64,000 nucleotides of DNA from Mucilaginibacter arboris. GTDB lineage: Bacteria > Bacteroidota > Bacteroidia > Sphingobacteriales > Sphingobacteriaceae. A model generated the notes under the pieces. The model did not search any database. It was not told the origin of the DNA and worked only from the letters and a program-made list of their open reading frames with translations. The first letter of the stretch is position 1. Each line of letters opens with the position of its first letter. The position numbers and the translations under genes are program-made. The stretch spans positions 124,001 to 188,000 of the forward strand of contig NZ_WPIK01000009.1 in NCBI RefSeq assembly GCF_009754915.1. Reading direction: 5' to 3'. Below are positions 8,813-17,879 of the stretch, one piece after another.

Positions 8813-10092
8813 GTACGTACCGAAACCGCGTTTTTATGCGCCTGCAAACCTTCCAGTTCTGCTAATATTTCTACTGTTTTTCCAATGCTTTTTATTCCTT
8901 CCGAAGTTAAATGCTGAAACGTGATCTTCTTCACAAAAGAATCAACCGAAACACCGGAATAAGCACGTGCATAAGCGCTGGTAGGCAAAGTATGATTGGT
9001 TCCGGAAGCATAATCGCCGGCACTTTCCGGCGTTAAATTCCCAAGGAAAACAGAACCGGCATTGATTATTTTTTCAGTTATCAGTTTCCAGTTGTCGGTT
9101 GCGAGTATTAAATGCTCTGGCGCGTATTGGTTGCTGAAATCCATCGCCTCCAATAAATCAGCGGTAAAAACAGCATAAGAATTAGCAATTGCTTTTTTAG
9201 TGATTTCTGAACGCGGCAAAATTGGTAACTGTTTTTCCAGTTCAGCAATCGTTTCATCAATCAGTTGTTGAGAAGTGGAAACCAAAACCGATTGACTATC
9301 TACACCATGTTCTGCCTGCGCTAATAAATCCGCAGCAACAAAAACCGGGTTGGCACTTTCATCAGCAATAATTAAAACTTCTGACGGGCCGGCCGGCATA
9401 TCAATTGCCGTTACTGTTGTTGATTGGATAATCGTTTTGGCTTTGGTTACATATTGGTTTCCCGGCCCAAAAATCTTATCCACCTTCGGGATGCTTTCCG
9501 TTCCGTAAGCCATTGCCGCAACCGCTTGTGCGCCTCCAACTAAAAACACTTCTTTTACGCCTAATAATTGGGCAACAAAAGCAATAAAAGGATTGATTTT
9601 CCCGTCTTTTTGCGGTGGTGAACAAACCACAATTTCTTTACAGCCTGCAATTTTTGCCGGAATGCCTAACATTAAAAATGTACTTGGCAAAACAGCCGTG
9701 CCGCCGGGAATGTACAGACCAACTTTTTCAATTGGCCGCAATTCGCGCCAGCAGGTTACGCCGGGCATTGTTTCTACTTTTTCTTCTTGGCGGAATTGCG
9801 TTTTATGGAATTTATAAATGTTCTGGTATGCTGTTTTTATCGCCTCTTTTTGTTCATCAGAAACCCGTTCAGTTAATTTGGCTAACTCGTTTTCATCCGT
9901 AAACAAATTATCGAGCGTTACTTTATCAAATTGTAAAGCATACTCACGCAAAGCGACATCGCCGTTTTGTTTAACATTTGCTAAAATATTTTCTACCGTT
10001 TCCCGGATTTCATTTCCTGCATCCGTATTTCGAAGCGTTAACTTTTGTATTTCAGTTGCAGAAAGCTGGTTGTAATTATAAACTTTTAACAT
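8809..10092 (-). CDS. hisD: HisD, histidinol dehydrogenase
   Basis: A 427-residue zinc-dependent NAD+ oxidoreductase that oxidises histidinol to histidine in two steps. Visible motifs are FGPGNQYVTKAK, MPAGPSEVL, AEHGVDSQS (zinc ligand His), YAPEHL and GDYASGTNHTLPT, all in family order. The last few residues and stop are contributed by a palindromic repeat. Sister-motif copies lie inside it at 9165-9176 and 9828-9839. It follows hisG by 32 bp. Confidence 0.95.
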   Translation of the reverse strand: MLKVYNYNQLSATEIQKLTLRNTDAGNEIRETVENILANVKQNGDVALREYALQFDKVTLDNLFTDENELAKLTERVSDEQKEAIKTAYQNIYKFHKTQFRQEEKVETMPGVTCWRELRPIEKVGLYIPGGTAVLPSTFLMLGIPAKIAGCKEIVVCSPPQKDGKINPFIAFVAQLLGVKEVFLVGGAQAVAAMAYGTESIPKVDKIFGPGNQYVTKAKTIIQSTTVTAIDMPAGPSEVLIIADESANPVFVAADLLAQAEHGVDSQSVLVSTSQQLIDETIAELEKQLPILPRSEITKKAIANSYAVFTADLLEAMDFSNQYAPEHLILATDNWKLITEKIINAGSVFLGNLTPESAGDYASGTNHTLPTSAYARAYSGVSVDSFVKKITFQHLTSEGIKSIGKTVEILAELEGLQAHKNAVSVRT

Positions 10093-10124
10093 CGCTTACC
10101 AATTTTTTGCCGGTAAAAACAGTA

Positions 10125-10976
10125 TTACAGGATGATTTTTTCTATCGGCATCACCACAATTCCTTGTGCGCCAGCAGCTTTTAACTGGCTGATTTTGTTC
10201 CAGAAATCTCGTTCAGGAATTACCGTATGGACGGCAACCCAGCCGCTTTCTGCCAATGGCAAAACACTCGGGCTTTTGACGCCTGGCAGCAGTTTCAGTA
10301 TTTCTGGCAAACATTCCTGCGAAACATTTAACACCACATATTTCGTTTCTTTAGCCCGCAAAACTGATTGGATGCGCTGAATTAGATCCTGAACGTGCTC
10401 GTGGTTTTCTTCGCCTTTTCTGCCAATTAAAACCGCTTCCGAAGAAATGACATCAGCAAAAGGCTTCAAACCGTTGCTTTTTAAAGTGCCTCCGGTAGAA
10501 ACAATATCGAAAATAGCATCGCTTAAACCCAGGCCCGGACTAATTTCTACCGAGCCGGAAATGGTACGGATATCAGCCGAAATTTTGTTTTCTCTTAGGA
10601 ATTTATCTAAAATAACAGGGTAGGAAGTGGCAATAGATTTTCCTTCTAACTGTTTTAGTTCTTCAATTTCACTTCCGTTTGGCAATGCTATTTTTAGCGT
10701 GCATTTTCCAAAACCTAAACGTTGCAGGTAACTTACGTCAACTTCGGTTTCCATGATTACGTTTTCGCCAACAATTCCTAAATCTGCAATGCCGTCCTGC
10801 ACGTATTCCGGAATGTCATCATCGCGCAAAAACAAAATTTCCAGTGGAAAATTGGAAACAGGAGAAATGAGTGAGCTTTTATAATTTTCGAAAGATAATC
10901 CGCAGTTTTTTAATAATTCAACAGACTTTTCGTTGAGGCGGCCAGATTTCTGGATCGCTATTTTAAGTGGTTTCAA
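10125..10976 (-). CDS. hisG: HisG, ATP phosphoribosyltransferase (long form)
   Basis: First enzyme of histidine synthesis, joining ATP and PRPP. At 283 residues it is the long HisG type, with a C-terminal ACT-like regulatory domain (about 205-283, VAVHTVIPERDFWNKI, AQGIVVMPIEKII) that binds histidine for feedback inhibition. There is therefore no need for HisZ. It is the first structural gene of the operon, 53 bp after the hisL leader stop, so it is probably under both attenuation and allosteric control. Confidence 0.95.
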   Translation of the reverse strand: MKPLKIAIQKSGRLNEKSVELLKNCGLSFENYKSSLISPVSNFPLEILFLRDDDIPEYVQDGIADLGIVGENVIMETEVDVSYLQRLGFGKCTLKIALPNGSEIEELKQLEGKSIATSYPVILDKFLRENKISADIRTISGSVEISPGLGLSDAIFDIVSTGGTLKSNGLKPFADVISSEAVLIGRKGEENHEHVQDLIQRIQSVLRAKETKYVVLNVSQECLPEILKLLPGVKSPSVLPLAESGWVAVHTVIPERDFWNKISQLKAAGAQGIVVMPIEKIIL

Positions 10977-10996
10977 TGGGTTGTGGGTTGGGTAAC

Positions 10997-11076
10997 AAAA
11001 AAAGAATTAATATTTCGTGCAAAACTTGATCAAACTTGGGTTGAATGATGGTGATGATGCAGATAAATGAAATATT
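10997..11076 (-). promoter_or_regulatory. Candidate his attenuator pairing region
   Basis: Within hisL, AATATTTC (11076-11069) is an exact complement of GAAATATT (11016-11009), which lies downstream of the leader stop and just before a T7 run (11003-10997). Pairing of the two could act in transcription termination or its alternative, depending on where the ribosome stalls at the His codons. No strong GC-rich terminator stem is visible, so the mechanism is inferred. Confidence 0.4.
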
Positions 11077-11083
11077 TTTTCAT
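11030..11083 (-). CDS. hisL: hisL, histidine operon leader peptide
   Basis: A 17-codon reading frame, MKKYFIYLHHHHHSTQV, with five consecutive His codons (CAT CAT CAC CAT CAT, 11059-11045), ending 53 bp before hisG. A His-run leader in this position is the hallmark of ribosome-mediated attenuation: scarce charged tRNA-His stalls translation and favours read-through into the operon. A TAnnTTTG promoter box lies 33 nt upstream. A longer overlapping frame (11007-11192) is in a different phase and not credible. Confidence 0.9.
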   Translation of the reverse strand: MKKYFIYLHHHHHSTQV

Positions 11084-11116
11084 GTTGTTTTTCCCGGCTT
11101 AACAAAAAGCGGTTTG

Positions 11117-11124
11117 CAAATATA
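11117..11124 (-). promoter_or_regulatory. -7 box of the his operon promoter
   Basis: TATATTTG on the minus strand matches the Bacteroidota -7 consensus TAnnTTTG. The -33 element is weak (TTTT at a 19-bp spacing). A start about 7 nt downstream would give a short leader before the hisL ATG at 11083. Confidence 0.6.
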
Positions 11125-11225
11125 GCTAACGCGCTTAGAAATAAAAATAAATTATCCGGCTTATTGCTGCCATCCAAATTTATTATGCACAAGTTGCTGC
11201 TGCTGATTTTTTTTGGTAGATGATT

Positions 11226-12731
11226 TTAAAACGACTGATAAATGGCGCCGTCTTTAAACTGGTACAACAACGTTAGCTGCTTTATCTGCTTAATTTCATT
11301 CAAAGAAAGCAGCTCTTCATCTTCTGTTTGGTTAAACCAGATCAGATAATGGTGTTTATTGCTGGTGTATTCTTTTATTTCCTTTTGATAATGTCGGTCT
11401 GGAATGGAAAGCGTTTTAAAGCCGGTAATAAAGTACATGCCTGCGCTATCATTAGAAAATATTTTTAAGCTCGGTTTAAAAACTTCTTTGTGTTTTTTCA
11501 GGAAAGCAACCATTTCAGATTTGTTCCATGAATCATCGGAGTAACCAGGAATCCCGGAAGTTGTATCTTCCTGATATTGCTGATAATCAACATAAAAACT
11601 TCTTGAAATAAAAAGAATAGTTAACAAAAAAAGGAAATAAGACAAAAGCTTATACTGTTTTTGTCGGTACTTTTTTAGTATCCGTACCAGCCAACTGCTT
11701 CCGCCAAACAAAAAGGGAATAAATGCAGGTGCCAGCAAGCGGTTGTTAATGGTTTCGTAGCGGGAAATGGTTGAAGTAATAATGATAAACCCCGCATAGG
11801 TCAGGAAAAAGCAAACGAGTACGTTTTCTGTTGATACAATTGCCGCTTTGTTTCGGCATTTCATCCAGAATAAAATCAAAAAAAGCGTTAAAGAAATTAT
11901 GCCGATAAAAAAAGCAATTGTAACGTAAGTTTCGGGGATGGTTAACCAGCCGGAAATGGTAGTACCGTAAAATTGAAGGTTTTCTGTTAATGTGGTTGTG
12001 CCCTTTTGTCGGTTACCTGTTACCGTTCCTAAAATTAGTGCATTGCGTAAGAGGTTCAGGATCAGCAAAGAAATGGCTGTAAATCCGAAAAGAAAAAAGT
12101 GTTTTATTTTTTGTTTGAAGGCTAAAGCAGGATCTATCAGCAGCAGCAAACATCCGGTAAAAACAAGGGTAATTCCGGCATAACGCGTTACGAGTGCAAG
12201 GGCTGCGATCAAAGCTAAAGTTAGTAGATGTTTTGGCTGATGAAAGCGGACGTAATTTTGCCATTGGAACAGGAAAAGGAGGCTTAATAAAATGAACAAG
12301 GTTTCGGACCAGATCATTTTATAAATCTCGAGGAGCGAAGGGCTTAATACAACCAGGATCAGCAAAAATCTTTTGTACCAAGGGCTTTTAACATTTAGCT
12401 GATCTGCCAACTTTCCACAACAAAAAATAACTATAGAAAATAATATTCCGTTAAGATAAGGCGCTGTAATAATCGGATCAATGCCCGTAAGCAGAAAAAC
12501 AGCCGCCAGAAATACCGGAAAAAATAACGGAAATTGTACTATAGGTATTCCAGATAGTTCAACAAAACCTTTTCCTGCATGAAAGTTACGGGCAACGCTG
12601 GCATAAACAACAGAATCTGGTGAAACGCCAATGCCGCTGTAACGTGTGGAAATGATGATGGCAAAAAAACCGAGAATGGCAGCCAGCAAGGTTTCCCAAT
12701 TTTTTTGCAGGTAAAAGAAGCATTTCATCAC
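11226..12731 (-). CDS. Membrane glycosyltransferase of the GT39/ArnT-like superfamily
   Basis: A 501-residue integral membrane protein with about ten or more hydrophobic segments from residue 15 to 410 and a C-terminal soluble tail (about 415-501). The first periplasmic loop has SPDSVVYASVARNFHAGKGF, in the position of the acidic catalytic loop of GT-C transferases that use polyprenyl-phosphate sugars. The family transfers sugars to lipids or proteins outside the inner membrane; donor and acceptor are not predictable. It lies 27 bp downstream of the serine hydrolase gene on the same strand. Confidence 0.75.
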   Translation of the reverse strand: MMKCFFYLQKNWETLLAAILGFFAIIISTRYSGIGVSPDSVVYASVARNFHAGKGFVELSGIPIVQFPLFFPVFLAAVFLLTGIDPIITAPYLNGILFSIVIFCCGKLADQLNVKSPWYKRFLLILVVLSPSLLEIYKMIWSETLFILLSLLFLFQWQNYVRFHQPKHLLTLALIAALALVTRYAGITLVFTGCLLLLIDPALAFKQKIKHFFLFGFTAISLLILNLLRNALILGTVTGNRQKGTTTLTENLQFYGTTISGWLTIPETYVTIAFFIGIISLTLFLILFWMKCRNKAAIVSTENVLVCFFLTYAGFIIITSTISRYETINNRLLAPAFIPFLFGGSSWLVRILKKYRQKQYKLLSYFLFLLTILFISRSFYVDYQQYQEDTTSGIPGYSDDSWNKSEMVAFLKKHKEVFKPSLKIFSNDSAGMYFITGFKTLSIPDRHYQKEIKEYTSNKHHYLIWFNQTEDEELLSLNEIKQIKQLTLLYQFKDGAIYQSF

Positions 12732-12758
12732 TTATCGGAAAGCATTTCTGTTTGGTGC

Positions 12759-14006
12759 TTATTTTACTGCCTTAAAAGAAGCAAGCACTTTTGCAACTGT
12801 ACCGTCCATTCCTTTGGTTTGGATCCAGCGGACAACTATTACCAGATCATGTTCCGGATCAACATAAATCATGTTATTGCCATTTCCTAAATGAACGAAA
12901 GCCGAAGCAGGCGCATGAGGCAACATTTTTTTATCGGTATTTAAAAACCAGTTCATGTAACCGTAACCTGTATTGGCGGTTGTTGGCGTTAAAGCTTGTT
13001 TTACCCAGCTTTCTGCAATTAACTGTTTGCCGTTCCAATTGCCGCGGTTTAAAGTAAGCAAACCAAAACGTGCCATATCATAAGCATTGATGAACATGCC
13101 ACCGCCAAAATGTCCGCCACCGCTTACAGATTGTACAGCCTGTCCGTCTAACACAATCCACGAATTGCGGTAACCGTACCAGCGCCAGGTGTTCGAAGCG
13201 CCGATTGGATCCATAATATATTCCTTTAAAACTTTTGGTAACGGTTGGCGCCAAACGTTTGTTGCAGCCAATGCCAAAGCATTTACTCTTGTATCATTGT
13301 ATTTCCAAACCGTGCCTGGCTCGTTTCTGGTACGGTTAATCCATTCGCTTGCATTGCCTTGCGGCCGGTCGGCCCAATCCGGTTTGCCCCAAAGTGTTCC
13401 TTCCCAATCGCTGGTTTGCCTCAGCATTACATCCCAGGTTAATTTTTTATTGTGAGGAGAAGCAAAAGGATACAGCATTTGCGGCTTCCCTAACTCTTCT
13501 GCCGGACGATTAATTTGAGTTGGATTGTAAACTTCTATCGGCGGCACATATTTACAAACCGAATCCTGCACACTTTTAATCAAGCCTTTTTCAACCGCCA
13601 AACCCACAACAGTAGAAAGAAAGCTTTTGGTAACACTATGTGTCATATCCACACGATAAGGATCGCCCCATTCTGCTACGATGTGTCCTTTGTAAATAAT
13701 AATTCCGGTTGGGTCGCCGCGTTCTGCAAACGGGCCAATTCCTTCGCCAAAAGGTTCTCTACCGAAAGAAAGCGCTTGTGAAATTTCCATGTTTCGTGGT
13801 TCTTTCGCTTCGTTTTGTATGGCGAAATTAATAGCTGATTTAATGCTATCAGCGTTCAGTCCTAATTGCTGAGGAGTTTGATGCGTCCAGGTTCCGTACG
13901 GTGGAAAATAATCTTTTGTGTGTTTTTTGTTTTTATATTGAGCGGAAGCAGTAAGATTTATGGTGATAAAAGCAGTAAGGAGGAGTAATTTTTTAAGCAT
14001 AGACAT
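12759..14006 (-). CDS. Exported serine hydrolase (class C beta-lactamase fold)
   Basis: About 415 residues with an N-terminal signal peptide ending ASAQ. The active-site Ser-x-x-Lys is in THSVTKSF, the Tyr-x-Asn-like motif is in WKYNDT, and a Gly-rich stretch GGGHFGGGMF follows. The fold covers penicillin-binding-protein-related esterases and peptidases; beta-lactamase activity cannot be assumed. The start at 14006 (MSMLKK) or 14000 (MLKK) gives the clean signal peptide; the longer frame to 14036 overlaps the PIN gene. The C-terminus ASFKAVK is encoded by a near copy of the dispersed motif (12773-12784). Confidence 0.85.
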   Translation of the reverse strand: MSMLKKLLLLTAFITINLTASAQYKNKKHTKDYFPPYGTWTHQTPQQLGLNADSIKSAINFAIQNEAKEPRNMEISQALSFGREPFGEGIGPFAERGDPTGIIIYKGHIVAEWGDPYRVDMTHSVTKSFLSTVVGLAVEKGLIKSVQDSVCKYVPPIEVYNPTQINRPAEELGKPQMLYPFASPHNKKLTWDVMLRQTSDWEGTLWGKPDWADRPQGNASEWINRTRNEPGTVWKYNDTRVNALALAATNVWRQPLPKVLKEYIMDPIGASNTWRWYGYRNSWIVLDGQAVQSVSGGGHFGGGMFINAYDMARFGLLTLNRGNWNGKQLIAESWVKQALTPTTANTGYGYMNWFLNTDKKMLPHAPASAFVHLGNGNNMIYVDPEHDLVIVVRWIQTKGMDGTVAKVLASFKAVK

Positions 14007-14010
14007 TAGG

Positions 14011-14409
14011 TTAAACCGAAAATTGATGTGGATCAATAATTGTTAAGCCAGCTAAATTTCTAAAATCAGATATATTTCTGGTAATTAATATCAATCCGTA
14101 TTCTAATGCTGTTGCTGAAATAATTGCATCCGGAAGTTTCATTTTATGTAATTTTCGAATTAGTATAGTGCGGTCAGCTATAGCTGAATTTAAGTCGATA
14201 ACGTCAATATTCTTTATAGCATCGCGTAATAATTGAGTGTGCTCTTCTGGTGCATTGAACCCTAAAACCTCTATTTTAGTGATAATTGAAATAGAAGGAT
14301 TCATTTTATTAAATACTTCATTCATGAAAGCCATTCCATAAGTTGGTATTTTATTGCCTAAATAATCTATAACCGAATTGCTGTCAATTAGATATTTTAA
14401 TCGCTCCAT
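14011..14409 (-). CDS. PIN-domain toxin (VapC-like) of a type II toxin-antitoxin pair
   Basis: A 132-residue PIN nuclease. Acidic residues line up as Asp in LIDSNSVIDYL, Glu in TKIEVLGF, Asp in LPDAIISATAL and Asp in TRNISDF, the usual metal-binding set. The family cleaves RNA, often initiator tRNA or rRNA. The start overlaps the antitoxin gene by 13 bp, a typical coupled TA arrangement. Confidence 0.85.
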   Translation of the reverse strand: MERLKYLIDSNSVIDYLGNKIPTYGMAFMNEVFNKMNPSISIITKIEVLGFNAPEEHTQLLRDAIKNIDVIDLNSAIADRTILIRKLHKMKLPDAIISATALEYGLILITRNISDFRNLAGLTIIDPHQFSV

Positions 14410-14603
14410 TCTTTACGGCTGGCAGTTACATAATTTTGTAAATCATCTGCTACAGCCGAAGGTAATTTTCCAGCATATTTTTCTGAAAAACTTTGGTTCT
14501 CAGATATCGGTTCATCTAATAACTTAATCAAATTTAAGGCTTCCATTTCGTGCAATAGACCTATAGCTTTTTGATTGGTCAATTGAATTAGTAATGTTTC
14601 CAT
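14397..14603 (-). CDS. Antitoxin partner of the PIN toxin
   Basis: A 68-residue protein (METLLIQLTNQKAIGLL...) directly upstream of, and overlapping, the PIN gene. Length, order and an N-terminal beta strand followed by helices fit the small antitoxins paired with PIN toxins in Bacteroidota. The C-terminal region KYAGKLPSAVADDLQNYV probably wraps the toxin. The assignment rests mainly on context. Confidence 0.75.
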   Translation of the reverse strand: METLLIQLTNQKAIGLLHEMEALNLIKLLDEPISENQSFSEKYAGKLPSAVADDLQNYVTASRKEWSD

Positions 14604-14682
14604 TCGTACAATGTTTATTTAAATATAACAAAGTTATTTAGTTAAAGTAAAATCTTATGGTATAAAAACAGCATTCCTTCCA

Positions 14683-15486
14683 TCAAACCCTTTTCGCTTC
14701 GTTCCAGTAAACATCCATTTCCGCCAAAGTCATATCCTGTAACTGCTTGCCGTTTTCTTTTGCTTTTTGTTCGAGATATTGAAAACGCTTGATAAACTTT
14801 TTGTTCGTTTTTTCCAAAGCATTTTCAGGATTAATGTTGATGAAGCGCGCATAATTAATTAAGGAAAAAAGCAAATCGCCAAACTCACATTCTGCTTTTT
14901 CCGCATCGATGGATGCTTCGTTTAGCACCTGAAATTCATCTTTAAACTCCTGCAGTTCTTCTTCCACTTTTTCCCAAACCTGGCTTTTATCTTCCCAATC
15001 GAAACCAACGCCGCGTGCTTTTTCTTGTATCCGCGAAGCTTTAACCAAAGCAGGGAGCGAACTCGGAACACCACCTAAAACTGATTTATTGCCTTCTTTT
15101 AGCTTCAGTTGTTCCCAGTTGCGTTTTACGTCCTGCTCATCGTTCACATTTACATCACCATAAATATGAGGATGACGGTGGATGAGTTTTTCACAAACGC
15201 TATTTAAAACATCGGCAATATCAAAATCTCCTTTTTCAGAAGCAATCCTGGCATAAAAAACCAGGTGCATCATGATGTCGCCCAATTCTTTTTTGATTTC
15301 CTGCTGATCGTTTTCCAAAATGGCATCGGCCAGTTCATACGTTTCCTCAATAGTTAAATGCCGGAGCGTTTCCATCGTTTGCTTTTTATCCCAGGGACAA
15401 TTCTCGCGAAGATTATTTAAAATAGTTAGCAAACGTTCAAAAGCCGAAGCGGGTGTTTGGGCAGCAGGAGGAATGGGTAAAGCCAT
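14683..15486 (-). CDS. mazG: MazG nucleoside triphosphate pyrophosphohydrolase
   Basis: A 267-residue MazG with two tandem all-alpha NTP-PPase domains. The first has CPWDKKQTMETLRHLTIEETYELADAI and KKELGDIMMHLVFYARI; the second has KVEEELQEF and ECEFGDLLFSLINYARF. It hydrolyses NTPs to NMP and PPi and is linked to housecleaning of non-canonical nucleotides. A sister-motif copy (15543-15554) lies just upstream. Confidence 0.93.
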   Translation of the reverse strand: MALPIPPAAQTPASAFERLLTILNNLRENCPWDKKQTMETLRHLTIEETYELADAILENDQQEIKKELGDIMMHLVFYARIASEKGDFDIADVLNSVCEKLIHRHPHIYGDVNVNDEQDVKRNWEQLKLKEGNKSVLGGVPSSLPALVKASRIQEKARGVGFDWEDKSQVWEKVEEELQEFKDEFQVLNEASIDAEKAECEFGDLLFSLINYARFININPENALEKTNKKFIKRFQYLEQKAKENGKQLQDMTLAEMDVYWNEAKRV

Positions 15487-15572
15487 GATTTTAATTTGAG
15501 GGCAAAAATAAAGTTTATTTACTAACGCTGATTTTTTGCTGATAAAAACAGCATGACAAATAGTTTGAAAAT

Positions 15573-15607
15573 AAAAAATCCTGACGTTTTATGCATCAGG
15601 ACTTTTG
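15573..15607 (-). terminator. Terminator of the nitroreductase gene
   Basis: On the minus strand TCCTGA (15601-15596) pairs with TCAGGA (15584-15579), followed by a T6 run (15578-15573). It lies just after the nitroreductase stop. Confidence 0.7.
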
Positions 15608-15627
15608 AAATGCGATAAGAAACTTGA

Positions 15628-16260
15628 TTAAGCCATCTCTATAAATAATTCTTCTGTAGGACGGCGCACTTTTTTGGCTTGGGCCAATTGGTCATTTGCT
15701 TCATCACGATAACCTAATGGCATAATGGTTACGGCGTGTAAACCTTTTGTTTTTAAACCTAAAACGTCGTCCAAACCAACAGCATCAAAACCTTCCATTG
15801 GTGTAGCGTCAACTTTCAATTCTGCTGCGGCAGCCAATCCGATACCAAAAGCAATATAGGCTTGTTTTGCAGCCCAGTTTGATCTTTGTTCTGGTGTTAA
15901 GCGTTCTACTGCACCTGCAATAGCACCTTTAAAACCAGCCAAGTTTGCAACGTCAATTCCTCTTTCTTTGGCAACACCAGCCATATAAGCATCAATTTGT
16001 TGTTCGGTTACATCTGTCCATGCCGCAAAAACCAACAGATGCGAAGCTTCAAATATTTGTGGTTGATTGTAGGCAACCGGTTGGATTTTTTTACGCAAAT
16101 CTTCATTTTCAATCACTAAAACGCTAAACGGCTGTAAACCAAAAGAAGTAGGCGCAAGGCGGATAGCTTCTAAAATCTGATCAATTTTTTCTTGCGGCAC
16201 TTTTTGTCCGTTCATTCTTTTGGTGGCATAGCGCCAGTTCAAATCTTCAATTAAGCTCAT
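15628..16260 (-). CDS. NAD(P)H nitroreductase family protein (NfsB-like)
   Basis: A 210-residue FMN-dependent nitroreductase. It has the N-terminal WRYATKRMNG segment, the FMN-binding LAPTSFGLQPF motif and the C-terminal MPLGYRDEAND. The family reduces nitroaromatics, quinones and flavins; the physiological substrate is unknown. It stands as a single gene with its own terminator. Confidence 0.88.
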   Translation of the reverse strand: MSLIEDLNWRYATKRMNGQKVPQEKIDQILEAIRLAPTSFGLQPFSVLVIENEDLRKKIQPVAYNQPQIFEASHLLVFAAWTDVTEQQIDAYMAGVAKERGIDVANLAGFKGAIAGAVERLTPEQRSNWAAKQAYIAFGIGLAAAAELKVDATPMEGFDAVGLDDVLGLKTKGLHAVTIMPLGYRDEANDQLAQAKKVRRPTEELFIEMA

Positions 16261-16388
16261 AATAATTTTATGTTTTAACTTTTTAATCGTTATAGATTAA
16301 CAGCTACAAACATAACGCCAATAAATGTTATAACACATAATTTAGATAGATATTAAGAGAGATTGACTTTTGCCTGATAAAAGAAGCA

Positions 16389-17072
16389 TTACAACTTGGT
16401 TGCCCGCAACATTTCGCGTTTGCCCGGTGCGCCGGGCACTTTTTCAACTGCAAAGTTTAACGCTTTTAACTGCCGTTTCAAATTACCGGTTATGGCATAA
16501 GTGACAAAAACGCCGCCTGTTTTTAAAAAAGAAACCGTATGTGCAATTGCTTCTTCGCCCCACATTTCAGGTTGATGAATAGCAGCAAAAGCATCAAAAT
16601 AAACCACATCAAATAACTGTGGTGATTCAAAGTTGAGTAATTCCCGGTGTACTAATTCCAGTTCACAAAACGCATTTATTTTTACTTTGTGGTTGATGGT
16701 AGAAGGATACATGCCCTGGAAACTTTCCCACAAATCTTTACTGATATATTGCTCGTAACCGGTTTGCTTAATCAAATCTGTATTTAGCGGAAAAGCTTCA
16801 ATGCCAACGTAATCCAGTTTAATTTGATTGTTTGTACAAAAATCTGCCGAAAGCAAAAAGTTTAAACCGGTCCCTAAACCAACTTCCAGCACAGTAACAT
16901 CTTTTCGGATTTCTGCCGATGCTTCTTTTACCGATAAAAAATATTGTAACCCTGATTTTAAGAAAACGTGCTGACTTTCCTGTACAGCGCCATGCTTGGA
17001 ATGATAATTTTCGCCGATTTCAGGGTTAAAAATAGTGTTGGAACCGTCAGCAGTTTGGATAATTTGAAGCAT
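16389..17072 (-). CDS. mnmD: MnmD-type tRNA 5-methylaminomethyl-2-thiouridine methyltransferase
   Basis: A 227-residue SAM methyltransferase of the DUF752 family. The SAM site is VLEVGLGTGLNFL, followed by the family motif FDVVYFDAFAAIHQPEMWGEE. It matches the methyltransferase half of E. coli MnmC, present as a stand-alone protein in many Bacteroidota. It completes the mnm5s2U modification at the tRNA wobble base. A copy of the 12-mer ends exactly on the stop codon (16378-16389). Confidence 0.88.
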   Translation of the reverse strand: MLQIIQTADGSNTIFNPEIGENYHSKHGAVQESQHVFLKSGLQYFLSVKEASAEIRKDVTVLEVGLGTGLNFLLSADFCTNNQIKLDYVGIEAFPLNTDLIKQTGYEQYISKDLWESFQGMYPSTINHKVKINAFCELELVHRELLNFESPQLFDVVYFDAFAAIHQPEMWGEEAIAHTVSFLKTGGVFVTYAITGNLKRQLKALNFAVEKVPGAPGKREMLRATKL

Positions 17073-17081
17073 GAACCAAAG

Positions 17082-17723
17082 TTAAAGCTTTTCCGGTGCT
17101 TCTTCTTTTTCCAAAACCTCTTTCAGGTTATTGTAATTATTACCGTAATAATCGGCAAGCGCGGGAGAATATTTTCCTTCCGCATCATACAAATACGTGT
17201 CTAAATTTAATTCTTTGGCTGCTGTAATTTCTGCTTCCGGGTTATCGCCAATCACTAAAACATCACTTGGCTGGTAATGATATTTGTTTAAAATCAACTC
17301 AAATACTTCTGTTTTACTTCCGCCGGTTTTAGCCGGATCAGAAATAAAAATCTCCTTGAAATCTTTTTCAATGCCGAGCTGTTTTATTTTACTTTTTTGC
17401 AATTTGGTATAACCTGCGGTGACTAAGAATTTATCAACTTTCAGCTCTTTAATGAAGGAATAATCATCAAAAGGTTTAATCGGTTCGTTGTACTCCATTT
17501 CTTCAGACAACTTCATTCCTTCCTGCTGCAATTCCTTACTGAATTCATAGCGGTGGGCAACTTTTTGAAAAGGTGAAGTTAAAATATCTTCCTTAATTTC
17601 TTTGAAAACATATTCGCTTACATGTTTCTCAATCAAAGCATAAAGCTCGGCAAACATTTTATCAGCAACAGATTTGGTAGGGTAGATGGTATCGTCAAGA
17701 TCAAAAATTAATGCTTTTTTCAT
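17082..17723 (-). CDS. HAD-family hydrolase
   Basis: A 213-residue haloacid dehalogenase-like phosphatase. Motif I is FDLDDTIYPT, motif II is around LVTAGYTKLQKSK, and motifs III/IV are in LVIGDNPEAEITAAKELNLD. The helical cap (about 15-85) suggests class C1, acting on small phosphorylated metabolites. It is 9 bp upstream of mnmD and probably co-transcribed with it. Confidence 0.85.
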   Translation of the reverse strand: MKKALIFDLDDTIYPTKSVADKMFAELYALIEKHVSEYVFKEIKEDILTSPFQKVAHRYEFSKELQQEGMKLSEEMEYNEPIKPFDDYSFIKELKVDKFLVTAGYTKLQKSKIKQLGIEKDFKEIFISDPAKTGGSKTEVFELILNKYHYQPSDVLVIGDNPEAEITAAKELNLDTYLYDAEGKYSPALADYYGNNYNNLKEVLEKEEAPEKL

Positions 17724-17879
17724 GGATGGGTTTATAAAAGAAGCATTTTTGGGGTTGATTGTTTTTTTTGCAAGAATTATTAAGTTGTTTAGTAGTTGCT
17801 TGGTTTGGTTTTAAATAAATGACGAGCAGGAGATTGAAAGGAGAGGAGCTTTATTTTAATATTTCTTGTCAGCAGTGCG

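Noticed and set aside
11007-11192. 61-codon minus-strand frame upstream of hisG
   Set aside because: It overlaps the hisL leader and its promoter in a different phase and has no plausible protein features; hisL explains the region.
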